A stretch of DNA of 64,000 nucleotides from Ignavibacteriales bacterium (GCA_026390635.1 JAPLFO010000149.1:1-64000); one strand, 5' to 3'. Counted from the first letter of the stretch, positions 54,012 to 63,389 are shown. Notes: generated by a model not told the origin, from the sequence alone. Translations and numbers: made by a program.

Positions 54012-54054
54012 CGCTCCACCACAATAGTTCGAGGATTTTGTTTGTGGTGGAGCG
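54012..54054 (+). terminator. Long-stem intrinsic terminator
   Basis: CGCTCCACCACAA pairs with TTGTGGTGGAGCG (13 bp) around a 17-base loop, followed by TATTTCTG. It ends the LTD/small-peptide transcript. Confidence 0.75.
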
Positions 54055-54519
54055 TATTTCTGCTTACCGCATGGCCGCATTGATTCGAGTTGCCCGGCAG
54101 ATGATCTGTCTTCAGGATCCCGCAAGGGGGACTGCCGCACCGGACGGACCCGGGCAACAAGGCAAATGACGTTGATGGAATTGGATTCTCAGCCAGCCCC
54201 GTCCCAGCGGCGGGGCTGTGTCTTGTGGTGGACACTCCCTTGGTCTTTTCCGGCGATGCACGCCTTCGTCACCGGAACACCCCGCATTCGACCGGCATTT
54301 GCCTCCCCTGCTATTTCAGCTCGGATGAAATTCTCCTCATTCCACTGAAAAATATGCCTTTTGATCGCAGATATTGCTATCCTTCAAGATGACGACGTAT
54401 CTTCCGGCTATTGAGTGTCGTCTCATTGCGGTGAGGACGAAAGAATTGCCCATTTTGCCATCCCCCAATGCGCAGGTTTTCCGCCAACACGTCGTCTATT
54501 CTTACAGAACCGGGAATTG
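54055..54519. other. Spacer upstream of the second ECF sigma gene
   Basis: This 465-base stretch contains one GC-rich hairpin (CAGCCCCG/CGGGGCTG near 54194-54218) but no credible gene. A structured leader is possible, but I cannot match it to any riboswitch class. The sigma-factor open frame extends back to 54415, but only the part from 54520 resembles a sigma factor. Confidence 0.35.
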
Positions 54520-55095
54520 ATGGAAGAGAAAGAACTCATACATCGGCTGCGAGATGGTGACAACAGTGCATATCGTTTGATTATTGACCGATATCAAACT
54601 TCCGTTCTGAATTGTTGTTTCAAGTTCGTGCGACACAGAGAGACCGCCGAGGACTTGACACAGGACGTTTTCATAGAAGTCTACAGATCGATTCATATGT
54701 TCAGATCGGCATCAAAGTTTTCGACGTGGCTCTTGAGAATTGCAATATCAAAATCATTAGATCATATCAAGAGCCAGAAAAGAAAAAAACGATTCGGATA
54801 TTTGAAGAGCATCTTTTCCGGCGACGATTCTGAAGAGCGCGCTCTATCATCCGATCTTCACAATCCGCAGCAACTGCTGGAGAATGAAGACAGGGTGCAA
54901 TTGCTTTCGTGGGCAATAGAATCGTTGCCCGATAATCAGAAGATAGCGTTGACACTCAGCAAATACGATGAACGAAGCTACAAGGAGATTGCTGACATTC
55001 TCCACACAACCATTCCCGCTGTTGAATCGTTGATTGTCCGTGCAAAATCAAATATGAAGAAAAAACTGTACGCACATTATAAGAAGCATCTATAG
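54520..55095 (+). CDS. ECF-type RNA polymerase sigma factor
   Basis: The 191-residue protein has region 2 with T-A-E-D-L-T-Q-D-V-F-I-E-V-Y-R-S-I near residues 44-60 and F-S-T-W-L-L-R-I-A near 67-75. Region 4 has L-P-D-N-Q-K-I-A-L-T-L-S-K-Y near 137-150 and Y-K-E-I-A-D-I-L-H-T-T-I-P-A-V-E-S-L near 155-172. The start at 54520 is chosen because MEEKELIHRL begins the conserved fold. It forms a module with the two genes that follow, namely a small membrane protein and a CnrX/Spy-like periplasmic protein, and may respond to metals or envelope stress. Confidence 0.9.
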   Translation: MEEKELIHRLRDGDNSAYRLIIDRYQTSVLNCCFKFVRHRETAEDLTQDVFIEVYRSIHMFRSASKFSTWLLRIAISKSLDHIKSQKRKKRFGYLKSIFSGDDSEERALSSDLHNPQQLLENEDRVQLLSWAIESLPDNQKIALTLSKYDERSYKEIADILHTTIPAVESLIVRAKSNMKKKLYAHYKKHL

Positions 55096-55144
55096 TCCGC
55101 TCCCATGCAGGAACGTGGAAACGAAGTAGCGTGAGGAACATTTC

Positions 55145-55453
55145 ATGAAAGAAGAAGAACGAATACTCGAGGAAGTTGAAAAGACCCTGTGTGCGCTCGA
55201 CGATTTGCCAACGATCGAGGCCAATCCATTTCTGTTTACGCGCATACAAGCCCGATTGGCTTCAGAAGATGTTTCACGGAAAACGTCCCTTGCAGGCTTC
55301 ATAGAACTCAAACCCATAGCATTGGCCGTTATTATTGTTCTCAACATCATCACCGCCGTGTATTTTTTCAATTCCAGAAGCAGCGAATATTCCAAAGATC
55401 AACTGATCCATTCGCTTAGCGCCGAATATAATTCAACACAAAACGACTTCTAA
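55145..55453 (+). CDS. Small single-span membrane protein, putative anti-sigma factor
   Basis: The 102-residue protein has an acidic cytoplasmic N-terminal region (about residues 1-60, with E-E-R-I-L-E-E-V-E-K-T-L). One transmembrane helix lies near 60-76 (A-L-A-V-I-I-V-L-N-I-I-T-A-V-Y-F-F), followed by a short polar tail of about 25 residues. This layout matches the CnrY-type anti-sigma class, and its position between an ECF sigma gene and a CnrX/Spy-like gene supports that reading. No zinc motif is visible. Family not recognised; function inferred from context. Confidence 0.55.
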   Translation: MKEEERILEEVEKTLCALDDLPTIEANPFLFTRIQARLASEDVSRKTSLAGFIELKPIALAVIIVLNIITAVYFFNSRSSEYSKDQLIHSLSAEYNSTQNDF

Positions 55454-55465
55454 CGGAACACGACA

Positions 55466-56317
55466 ATGGATCTGATAAGACAGAACAAGTTTATCGGCTG
55501 GGTCGTCGCCCTGTTGGTAGGACTAAATCTCCTCACATTGACCATGATTTGGATTCAGTCGGAACGAAGGAATCCCCCCCCACTCAGAGATTCCGGAAAT
55601 TCTCCCGCGAGTCCTGTTCCCATGCTGCAGCGCGAGCTTGAGCTTACGGCTGACCAGACGGACAAATTTCAGGGAGTATGGAGGAATCATCAGGAGAAGA
55701 CGAAAGAGATTAGTGAAGCACGGGACAATCTGAAACGCCTGATGACCGATGAGATATTCAGCTCCACGCCGGACAAGCAGAGGGTTGACTCACTCGCCTC
55801 GGGAATTGGAAGTCTTGAAGCCAGGATGGAAATATTGCGCTACGAACATTTCAGATTGCTGGCACAAATCTGCACCAGTGAACAGAAGACTCAACTGGGT
55901 GCAATACTGAGAGAGATCATCCGCAGGAAGGGGCCGACCGGAACGCCCGATCTCAAACCACAACAGCAGCGGTCGAAGGCCCCCGCAACGTTGAAGAACA
56001 ATAGAGACATTGAAGAAAGACAACGACCGCCCCGACCGGATGACCGACAGGGCCCACCGACCGCGCTTCAGAAGCTCGATCGATATGCAGAAAGACTCTC
56101 TCTCTCACCTGATCAGATCAAAAAGGTCAAAGACATTCTTGCCCTTTCCCGAACAAAGGAAGAGAAGTTTAAGTCTCAATCCAGACCGAGTCCGGCTGAC
56201 TTCGAGATTGAAAAACAGAAAGTGCGAAACGAAGAAGATGAAAGCATTGTCAGCATTCTGAATCCGCGGCAGAAAGTGGAATTCGAGGAGATGGTGAGAA
56301 ACCGGGGGAAAAAATAG
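55466..56317 (+). CDS. Spy/CnrX-like periplasmic metal- or stress-sensing protein
   Basis: The 283-residue protein has one N-terminal membrane anchor (W-V-V-A-L-L-V-G-L-N-L-L-T-L-T-M-I-W). Two Spy-type helical hairpins follow, with L-E-L-T-A-D-Q-T-D-K-F near 52-62 and L-S-L-S-P-D-Q-I-K-K-V near 210-220, the LTxxQ signature. A proline/arginine-rich linker lies between them (P-P-R-P-D-D-R-Q-G-P-P). In CnrYXH-like systems the protein senses metal and controls the anti-sigma factor. The two-copy LTxxQ form and long linker are unusual. The role is inferred from context. Confidence 0.75.
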   Translation: MDLIRQNKFIGWVVALLVGLNLLTLTMIWIQSERRNPPPLRDSGNSPASPVPMLQRELELTADQTDKFQGVWRNHQEKTKEISEARDNLKRLMTDEIFSSTPDKQRVDSLASGIGSLEARMEILRYEHFRLLAQICTSEQKTQLGAILREIIRRKGPTGTPDLKPQQQRSKAPATLKNNRDIEERQRPPRPDDRQGPPTALQKLDRYAERLSLSPDQIKKVKDILALSRTKEEKFKSQSRPSPADFEIEKQKVRNEEDESIVSILNPRQKVEFEEMVRNRGKK

Positions 56318-56371
56318 ACGGGATCCTTCAACAAGACAGAAGCAATGTTGATGTGAATGAAAGAGGTTCCT

Positions 56372-58681
56372 ATGAAAATGATGAAGACCACATCGTACAT
56401 TCTCATTTCAATGACCGGCATAGTCCTCTGGTCAAGCATTTCTTATGCTCAGTCATTCTATGACCTCAATACTGTTCAGACGATTGCTCTGACCTTTCGA
56501 CAAAGCAACTGGGATTTTATGTTGGATACTGCGAAAGCCGGAAGCGACGGTTACATTATGGCCCAATCGGTTTCCATTAACGGAACAGTATTCGACAGTG
56601 TCGGCGTAAAATATAAGGGCAACAGCACCTATCGTCCCGAACAAGTAAAGAATCCTTTCCACATTGAACTGGATACGTACAAGGACCAGAATTATCAGGG
56701 CTACACGGATGTTAAACTCAGTAATGCCGCCAAAGACCCGTCATTCCTGCGTGAGGCGCTTTCGTATGCTATTTTGCGTCAATACATGGATGCCTCTCTG
56801 TCAAACTATGCAAACGTGTATGTGAATGGAAAATTAATCGGGTTGTACGTCAACTGTGAATCTGTCAGCAAAAAATTTGTCCGAAATCATTTCTATTCCA
56901 AGGATAATGCGTTTTTCAAGTGCAATCCTATTGCCGGCGCAGGACCGGGAACATCGGCCTTACCCAATCTGGTCTATTTAGGACCTGACAGCACCAGTTA
57001 TGCGCCTGCCTATGAAATGAATTCAGATTTTGGGTGGAGTGATTTGATACGTCTCTGCAACACTCTCAAGAACAATATTAGTGGAATAGAGACCGTTTTG
57101 GATGTGGACCGGGCATTATGGATGTTGGCATTTGACAATTGCCTGGTCAATCTGGACAGCTACATCGGAGGATTCGCACAAAACTACTACCTCTACAAGG
57201 ACAATACGGGACGATTCAATTGCGTCCTGTGGGATTTTAATGAATCATTCGGAACCTTCAGCAATACCGGAACGATCAATTTACCAAACACGACCGCAAA
57301 AATTCAGATGACACATTTGCTCCATTCCGGTGACGCAAATTGGCCCTTGGTGCAAAAACTGCTTTCTGTTCCTGCATACAAAAAAATGTATTTGGCGCAT
57401 TTGCAGACTATCCTGAATGAAAACTTCTCCAACGGCAGCTACCTGACAACGGCACGATCATACCAGCCGGTCATTGATGCTTCCGTTCAGGCTGATCCCA
57501 ACAAGCTGTACACTTATGCGCAATATCAAAGCAATCTAACGGCGGATGTTACTTCGGGATCCGGACCAAGTATGACCTCTGCGCCGGGAATTGCAAATTT
57601 AATGAACGGCAGATATACCTATCTCTCACCCCTCTCAGATTTCACGAACACAAGACCCTCCATTGCCGGCGTTGCTCCCAGCAACGCAGCGCCCAAAGTG
57701 AAGAGCAGCATTTCCGTCACCGCAACGGTATCTAATACCAATGCAAATGCTGTTTATTTAGGATATCGGTACGATGTCACCGACAAATTTACAAAAGTTC
57801 TCATGTATGACGACGGCGCGCATGGAGACGGTGCCTCCGGAGACAATGTCTACGGCGCGACCATCAACGTGAACTCTCCGCTCATTCAGTACTACGTTTA
57901 TGCAGAAAACAATAATGCAGGAATGTTCTCACCGGTAAGAGCTGAACATGAATTCTATACGATAAAGGCAGAAGGCGACCCCGGTACTGTGACCGTGAAA
58001 ATGAATGAAATCTATTCCCGGGGCACAACAACAGATCCCGACTGGATTGAACTCTACAACACAACAACTGCACCGATTAGTCTCGCCGGATACAAGATTT
58101 ATGATGTTGGTGGTCAGGGAGGCACAAAACCCAAGAAGGAGATCCCCGCCGGAACCGTGATCCCGGCGACGGGGTTCTTCGTCGTTGTCACGGATGGTTC
58201 TGCGTCCAGCGACTTCGGCCTCTCGAGCTCCGGTGAGACTGTTTGGCTTGAAGACTCGGCCGGCACAATCGTAGACACCGTGAACTTCGCCGCTATGGGT
58301 ACGTCCCAAAGTTACGGCAGATTTCCTGACGGAGGCGCGTGGAAGCTCCTCAATACGATTACTCGCGGAACGACAAATGGAGGAGCCACAGCGGTTTGGT
58401 CTGAACACTCTATCCCGGGCAACTTTGAATTAAGTCAAAACTATCCGAATCCGTTCAATCCAGTCACGACAATAAAATACTCATTGCCACGGAATACCAC
58501 TGTAATCTTGAGAGTGTATAACCTGATTGGTCAGGAGGTCGCAGTTAATGTCAATTCATTTCAGGCACCGGGGGAGTATTCGGTTACGTTTGACGCTTCC
58601 AAATTTCCAAGCGGCATATATTTCTATCGGTTGAGTGCGGGATCGTTCATCGAAACAAGAAAAATGATATTGATTCGATAG
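56372..58681 (+). CDS. Secreted CotH-kinase protein with lamin-tail domain and T9SS sorting domain
   Basis: The 769-residue protein has a signal peptide (S-Y-I-L-I-S-M-T-G-I-V-L-W-S-S-I-S-Y-A-Q). The CotH domain (about 25-390) has V-G-V-K-Y-K-G-N-S-T-Y near 72-82 in place of the usual R-G-x-S/G. K-N-P-F-H-I-E-L near 87-94 provides the ATP-lysine region, and V-L-W-D-F-N-E-S-F-G near 286-295 gives the metal-binding D-x-N/D. A beta-sandwich linker, one LTD (about 543-640) with P-D-W-I-E-L-Y-N and P-K-K-E-I-P-A-G-T, and a T9SS domain (Q-N-Y-P-N-P-F-N-P-V) follow. It belongs to the same secreted-kinase family as 36948-39863, though domain order differs. Confidence 0.87.
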   Translation: MKMMKTTSYILISMTGIVLWSSISYAQSFYDLNTVQTIALTFRQSNWDFMLDTAKAGSDGYIMAQSVSINGTVFDSVGVKYKGNSTYRPEQVKNPFHIELDTYKDQNYQGYTDVKLSNAAKDPSFLREALSYAILRQYMDASLSNYANVYVNGKLIGLYVNCESVSKKFVRNHFYSKDNAFFKCNPIAGAGPGTSALPNLVYLGPDSTSYAPAYEMNSDFGWSDLIRLCNTLKNNISGIETVLDVDRALWMLAFDNCLVNLDSYIGGFAQNYYLYKDNTGRFNCVLWDFNESFGTFSNTGTINLPNTTAKIQMTHLLHSGDANWPLVQKLLSVPAYKKMYLAHLQTILNENFSNGSYLTTARSYQPVIDASVQADPNKLYTYAQYQSNLTADVTSGSGPSMTSAPGIANLMNGRYTYLSPLSDFTNTRPSIAGVAPSNAAPKVKSSISVTATVSNTNANAVYLGYRYDVTDKFTKVLMYDDGAHGDGASGDNVYGATINVNSPLIQYYVYAENNNAGMFSPVRAEHEFYTIKAEGDPGTVTVKMNEIYSRGTTTDPDWIELYNTTTAPISLAGYKIYDVGGQGGTKPKKEIPAGTVIPATGFFVVVTDGSASSDFGLSSSGETVWLEDSAGTIVDTVNFAAMGTSQSYGRFPDGGAWKLLNTITRGTTNGGATAVWSEHSIPGNFELSQNYPNPFNPVTTIKYSLPRNTTVILRVYNLIGQEVAVNVNSFQAPGEYSVTFDASKFPSGIYFYRLSAGSFIETRKMILIR

Positions 58682-58804
58682 TATCCGGTGATACCGTGGG
58701 TGGTTACACAATCAGCCTTGCGTCTTCTCTCGTGCAACATACTGCCGAAACAGCAGTACTTGCGACGCAGATGGTATCATAGATCTGCGGAGCAAGTCGG
58801 CATT

Positions 58805-61800
58805 CTATCGACTCGGTTCCTTTGCCCCTACCGCTTCAAAATAGCGGCGGATCAATTCCTGATAGTCTTTTGTATAGCCCTCCTCCAGCGCCTTGATCAG
58901 GTCGCGGCGAAGTTTATCCGTCTCGGCGGTAGATGACAATGTCGCGGGACTAGACCGTACAGGCGCTTTGCCGGAGACAGAACGGCGACGCTGTTCAAAG
59001 TCTCTCTCCCGCAATGAACTCTGGGCTTCAAGCATACGGGAGAGAATTTTCTCCTGCTGCCGGAGCGTGTTGGGATTGACATTGTTCTGCTCCATATCCG
59101 CAACCACTTCACGCATCTCGTCCGCAATGCGCTGTAAATCTCCCAGAATGCGGCTGCGCTCGTTGCTCGATTGCGCCTCCTTGTTCAATTGCTCCATCGA
59201 TTTGCGCAGCGCATCCTGTTGTACAGCCAGACGCCCGGCTTGCTGCATCTGCGCCTGAGACATTCCGCTTCCCATCTGCTGCGTCTGCATGTTGATTCCC
59301 TGCTGCTGGCCGGTCATGCGCCTCAATTGCTGCATAAGCGATCCGCCGCCTGCGCCCGCACCGTCCTGCTGCATCGATTGCATCGCATCCTGGACAAGCT
59401 GCGCCGCCTGATTGAGCGAAGCCATCGCCCCTATCTGTTCCTGTCCGGCGGCACCGCCGTTGCGCTGATCCAGCCCCATGACGGCCTGGTTCATATGGGC
59501 AAGTGCGTCGCCGATCGACTTTCCCATTTCCGGGGTTACTATAAAAGATTTCTGCGATAGCTCCGCCAGGCCGTTGGTCACATTGCGAAGATCGTTCTGC
59601 ACATCCTGCTGAGTCTCCGCCTTTTCACGCAGGCGCGGAGAATTCGGATCGCTCCGCTGGGTTTCATTCTTCAATGCTTCTTCTTTCTGTGAAATCTGGA
59701 GGAGATCCTTCATGGCGCGGCGCAGGGCAGCCATCGTCTCCTGTATTTGCTTTGCGAGAAGCTGTTGCTGCATGCGGGACATCTGCTGCGTCATCTTCTG
59801 CATTTTCTTCGAAGCCTTCTGCTGGGATTCTTGTGCCTGCTGCGGCTGCTGCGCTTGGAGCTGTTGTTCGCTCTGCTCCATGGATTTTTCCATTTCCTCA
59901 TCGTTCGCAGCCTGCTCCGCTTTCTCCAGCTCGTTCATCGGCATTTCTTTTGCGAACTCCTCCATCTTTGTGCGGAGTTCAGAAAGATGTTTCTGCAATT
60001 CCTGCAGATCCCTATTGATATCGCGCTGCTTTTGTGCGAGTTCCTTTGCTTTTGCCTTGTCCTGCGGATCCGCTTTAGCCGTTTCTTTCTGCAGCGCTTC
60101 CTGCTGTTCCTGCAATTGTTCCGCCCGTCGGACCATCTCGTCCACTTTCTGTTCTACTTGAATGCGCTTCAACAGGTTGAGTGTCCGCTCAATGCTTTTA
60201 CGGAATGCCTCTTCGGTGAACTGTACCTTCTGCATTGCCTCTTTCAATTGATCAGGCGAAAAATTCTGCATCGAGCTTTGAAGGCGCTTCATCGCCTCCT
60301 GAAATTCCTTCAAGTCAAGCTGCTGCATCATCTGCTGGAGCTCCATATATTTTTGCATGGTCTCCTGCGAGAGGACATTGTTTTTTTGCAGCTGCTGTGC
60401 CATTTCGTCGACCGTACGATTCACCTGATCGACCTTTTTCTGAAGATCCTCATACTTTCTTGCAAGTTCGGTGGCACGCTGCTGCTGCTGCCAATCGGGC
60501 GGCTGGCTCTTCTTCATTTCCCGGGCCAGTTTCTCGACATCTTTCTTAAATTCCTCCGCCTGTTGAAGTGATTCATTCAGGTTTTTGACGGCGCTGTTTT
60601 GAGCCTTATCGGCATCCGCGAATACTTCCTCGAAGGATGGCAGGCGAAGGATGTACGTGTCGCTGACTCCCATCTTGGGACCGGAGACGACATCGTTGTC
60701 GAATACTTCCGCACGGTATTCAACAACATCTTCCGGCACAAGGGCGAGGGGTGCAAGATTCCAGGTATGGTCGGATTCAAGATCGAAACCGGTCATCCCG
60801 GCTGCCGATCGTCCGCCGGGTGCTATTGGAATCTGGACATAGGTGAATTGCTCCTGCGGCTTTTCATATTTTGACTGGATAAGACGGTAGGCAATGCGCA
60901 GCGCGCTGATGCCGTAGTCGTCATGCAGCTTGAAATGCATCGGCAGCGTTGTTGCGTCTGTGATATCAACATTGCGTCCGGGCTGCGTGATGGCAACACC
61001 CGGAACCTCGTCTGCCGTAATGTCGATCTTGTACTCGATCGGATTGATACTTGTATTTCCAGTTACATCTGTCAGCGCGATATGATAGCTCGTGGATTGA
61101 CGAAAGACCGCTTGAGCCGTCACTGATGTTCCGTTCATCGTGCACGGTATTTTTTTCCCTTCCCGGCAAAGGACCGATGCCGATGAAAGTTTCTTGTTGG
61201 AAAGAATTGTCCAATGCACGCGGGAACCGGCCAGTGCCGCAACATCTCCGACATTGTCATCCAATGAGATTGCCGGTGTATGCGCGTAGACCGGAGAAGT
61301 CACTACAACTTTCATCGAGCGAACATAAGGACGATCGACCACTGCGATACGGTACTCATCGCTCTGCATTTCTGCCGCCGAAACAGAGTAGCGGAAGGAC
61401 TGCTTGGCGGATGGAATCGCATACACAAATCGGCCGGTGGAATCCGCTGCCAGCGACACGTCTTCTGCGACCGTGACGCCTTCCAGTTGAAGTCGAAGCC
61501 GGACGCTCGTTGGCATCCGGAACGAGAGCGATTGGTTTGCAGTCACCAGGTCTGCGGAAATTGATACCGGAAGTCCTTTGACCACTTCTGTGTTGCCGGG
61601 CTGGACGCGAATTGTAAACGGATAAGGATGATGAAACTTCGTTGAACAATGCAGAATGCGACGTCCTGCTTCACCGAGTCCGGTCGCCGATGTTCCAAAC
61701 AGGATTGCAGCAACCACAAGCAGAGCTGCACACCAGCGGATGTTGCGCTTGAACGATGTGAACGATACAATCGCAATAAATGGAAGATTGCTGCTTGCCT

Positions 61801-62233
61801 CGTGCAGTTCCTTCGCCGCTGCTTCGATCATTTCCGGAGAATACTCATACCGTGATACGCTCTTGCCGGCACCGGAAAGCTCCAGCACATTGCGTAAGTG
61901 GTCTTTGATCTGGGGATACAAAATTCCGACGCGATCGGCAATGTCAAGCTCCGACAGCGAATGCAGGAGCTTTTGGGATGCAAGGATTGGACGGAGAACG
62001 AACCATGCCGCTGAAGCCGAGCAAATAAGAATCCCGAGCAAGAGAAGCAGTGTTCTGCCTGTTGTTCCGTATGCAAACAGCGCCTCCACTGCAGACGAGA
62101 AAAGTGCAACAATGACGGCACAACCTGCACCGATAATTGCGCCGCTGCCGATTTGCTCTTTATAATGAAGATTTCGGGCGGCGGTCAGCTTCCTGCGAAA
62201 TTCTGCTTCGTATTTTTCTATCCGGTTTGTCAT
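58805..62233 (-). CDS. DUF4175-family membrane-anchored coiled-coil protein
   Basis: The 1142-residue protein has two to three transmembrane segments in the first 200 residues (I-I-G-A-G-C-A-V-I-V-A-L-F near 33-45, L-L-L-L-L-G-I-L-I-C-S-A-S-A near 63-76, C-A-A-L-L-V-V-A-A-I-L-F-G near 168-180). Ig-like strands follow at about 200-540. A very long glutamine- and glutamate-rich coiled coil occupies about 540-1100, with patterns such as Q-L-Q-A-Q-Q-P-Q-Q-A-Q. The C-terminal helix is Y-Q-E-L-I-R-R-Y-F-E-A-V. DUF4175 genes usually sit in Bat/aerotolerance-type clusters with DUF4159, as here (6-base gap after DUF4159). Its role is structural or regulatory at the envelope; no enzyme motif was found. 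It is convergent with the CotH gene. Confidence 0.85.
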   Translation of the reverse strand: MTNRIEKYEAEFRRKLTAARNLHYKEQIGSGAIIGAGCAVIVALFSSAVEALFAYGTTGRTLLLLLGILICSASAAWFVLRPILASQKLLHSLSELDIADRVGILYPQIKDHLRNVLELSGAGKSVSRYEYSPEMIEAAAKELHEASSNLPFIAIVSFTSFKRNIRWCAALLVVAAILFGTSATGLGEAGRRILHCSTKFHHPYPFTIRVQPGNTEVVKGLPVSISADLVTANQSLSFRMPTSVRLRLQLEGVTVAEDVSLAADSTGRFVYAIPSAKQSFRYSVSAAEMQSDEYRIAVVDRPYVRSMKVVVTSPVYAHTPAISLDDNVGDVAALAGSRVHWTILSNKKLSSASVLCREGKKIPCTMNGTSVTAQAVFRQSTSYHIALTDVTGNTSINPIEYKIDITADEVPGVAITQPGRNVDITDATTLPMHFKLHDDYGISALRIAYRLIQSKYEKPQEQFTYVQIPIAPGGRSAAGMTGFDLESDHTWNLAPLALVPEDVVEYRAEVFDNDVVSGPKMGVSDTYILRLPSFEEVFADADKAQNSAVKNLNESLQQAEEFKKDVEKLAREMKKSQPPDWQQQQRATELARKYEDLQKKVDQVNRTVDEMAQQLQKNNVLSQETMQKYMELQQMMQQLDLKEFQEAMKRLQSSMQNFSPDQLKEAMQKVQFTEEAFRKSIERTLNLLKRIQVEQKVDEMVRRAEQLQEQQEALQKETAKADPQDKAKAKELAQKQRDINRDLQELQKHLSELRTKMEEFAKEMPMNELEKAEQAANDEEMEKSMEQSEQQLQAQQPQQAQESQQKASKKMQKMTQQMSRMQQQLLAKQIQETMAALRRAMKDLLQISQKEEALKNETQRSDPNSPRLREKAETQQDVQNDLRNVTNGLAELSQKSFIVTPEMGKSIGDALAHMNQAVMGLDQRNGGAAGQEQIGAMASLNQAAQLVQDAMQSMQQDGAGAGGGSLMQQLRRMTGQQQGINMQTQQMGSGMSQAQMQQAGRLAVQQDALRKSMEQLNKEAQSSNERSRILGDLQRIADEMREVVADMEQNNVNPNTLRQQEKILSRMLEAQSSLRERDFEQRRRSVSGKAPVRSSPATLSSTAETDKLRRDLIKALEEGYTKDYQELIRRYFEAVGAKEPSR

Positions 62234-62239
62234 TGGCTG

Positions 62240-62911
62240 CTACTGCGTCAGCGCCCACACAAGAATATTTGTTCCAAAGCGAAGAGCTTCCTCTCTTTTT
62301 TCATCCGGATCTTTATGCACCTCCGGATCGGCCCAACCGTCCGAAGGAGTCGATTCGAAGGTATAGTACACCGCCAGGCGGCCTTTAAGGAAAATGCCGA
62401 AGCCCTGAGGCGGTTTGTTGTCGTGCTCATGCGTCTTGGGCGGGCCGTTTGGAAAATCAAATTTACAATGATACAGTCCGTGCGAATACGGAAGCTCCAC
62501 GAGTTCTGCGTCGGGAAAGACACGCTTCATCTCCCGCCGGAAGGCTTTGTCCATGCCATAATCGTCGTCTGCGTACAGAAAACCGCCGTTTTCAATATAC
62601 TGTCGAAGTCGCCGGATTTCATAGTCTGAGAGGACAATGTTTCCATGCCCGGTCATAAAGAGAAAGGGACAGGAAAAGAGATTATCACTGCCGAGTTCGG
62701 CAAACTCATACTTTGGATCGGCATCGATGCCGGCATATTGGCGCGCAAAGAGGAGCAGATTCACTTCTGCGGATGGATCATTGTACCAGTCACCACCGCC
62801 GGCGTATTTTAGCCGGGTAATCCTGAATTGCGAATCGATCCGCCTGGATTGGGCAGAAGCCAATCCGATCAGAAGTGCCGAAAGGAGTATAAAAAAAGGA
62901 AGGCGGCGCAC
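62240..62911 (-). CDS. DUF4159-domain exported protein
   Basis: The 223-residue protein has a signal peptide (F-F-I-L-L-S-A-L-L-I-G-L-A-S-A-Q). DUF4159 spans the rest, with R-L-K-Y-A-G-G-G-D-W-Y-N-D near 33-45, F-L-F-M-T-G-H-G near 83-90, Y-I-E-N-G-G-F-L-Y-A-D-D-D near 105-117 and the end W-A-L-T-Q. The fold is glutamine amidotransferase-like without the catalytic cysteine. It lies upstream of and adjoining DUF4175 in an operon typical of envelope-associated Bat/MoxR clusters. Confidence 0.87.
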   Translation of the reverse strand: MRRLPFFILLSALLIGLASAQSRRIDSQFRITRLKYAGGGDWYNDPSAEVNLLLFARQYAGIDADPKYEFAELGSDNLFSCPFLFMTGHGNIVLSDYEIRRLRQYIENGGFLYADDDYGMDKAFRREMKRVFPDAELVELPYSHGLYHCKFDFPNGPPKTHEHDNKPPQGFGIFLKGRLAVYYTFESTPSDGWADPEVHKDPDEKREEALRFGTNILVWALTQ

Positions 62912-63038
62912 TGCAGTCCGTTACACTCGTGTATAAATGGAGCAGAGGATACAGAGAAAGATCGCTCTGTGTCCTCTGCGCTATACTGTCCAGAACTGCA
63001 GATAATGTACTCTTTGGTGTGTGAAATTGCAACAGCAG

Positions 63039-63389
63039 CTACATCGACTTCACCATGATGGCAACTTCCTGAGCAACTTTCCAATTGAATTCAAATGCCA
63101 GGCTCCTGTGATTGACCAGATCGATAATTGTTCCGATGCAGCAGAAGCCCCAGGTGAATAGATAGAGAATGCCCATGCCGATTTGCCGAACTAAAAACCG
63201 CTGCACACCGGCCGCGCCGACAAAAGCGATCAGCGTGACCAGCAACAGCGTCTGCGGTTCACGGCGGCGGGCACCGTAAATCATTGCAAACTGCTGAACC
63301 TGTGTTTCCGTCATATCTTTGGTCAGGTTCTGTATAAAGGTGAACTCGTCCCCTTCCAGTGTCGGCAGCATCGTTAGAATATTAGCCAT
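63039..63389 (-). CDS. TM2-domain membrane protein
   Basis: The 116-residue protein has a hydrophilic N-terminus. A two-helix TM2 unit follows near residues 45-95: L-L-V-T-L-I-A-F-V-G-A-A-G-V-Q-R-F, then G-I-L-Y-L-F-T-W-G-F-C-C-I-G-T-I-I-D-L. The D-R/Q-F loop and C-C-I-G-x-x-x-D-L pattern is the TM2 signature. The family is common in Bacteroidota, with function unknown, and often sits beside DUF2752, as here. Confidence 0.87.
   Translation of the reverse strand: MANILTMLPTLEGDEFTFIQNLTKDMTETQVQQFAMIYGARRREPQTLLLVTLIAFVGAAGVQRFLVRQIGMGILYLFTWGFCCIGTIIDLVNHRSLAFEFNWKVAQEVAIMVKSM

Noticed and set aside
54190-54230. Riboswitch in the GC-rich leader before the ECF sigma gene
   Set aside because: Only one hairpin (CAGCCCCG/CGGGGCTG). 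No conserved cobalamin, SAM, TPP or other core was recognised, and the downstream gene is regulatory rather than metabolic.
59747-60571. Leucine-rich open frame opposite DUF4175
   Set aside because: Complement of the glutamine-rich coiled coil gives leucine/histidine-rich noise; no start signals.
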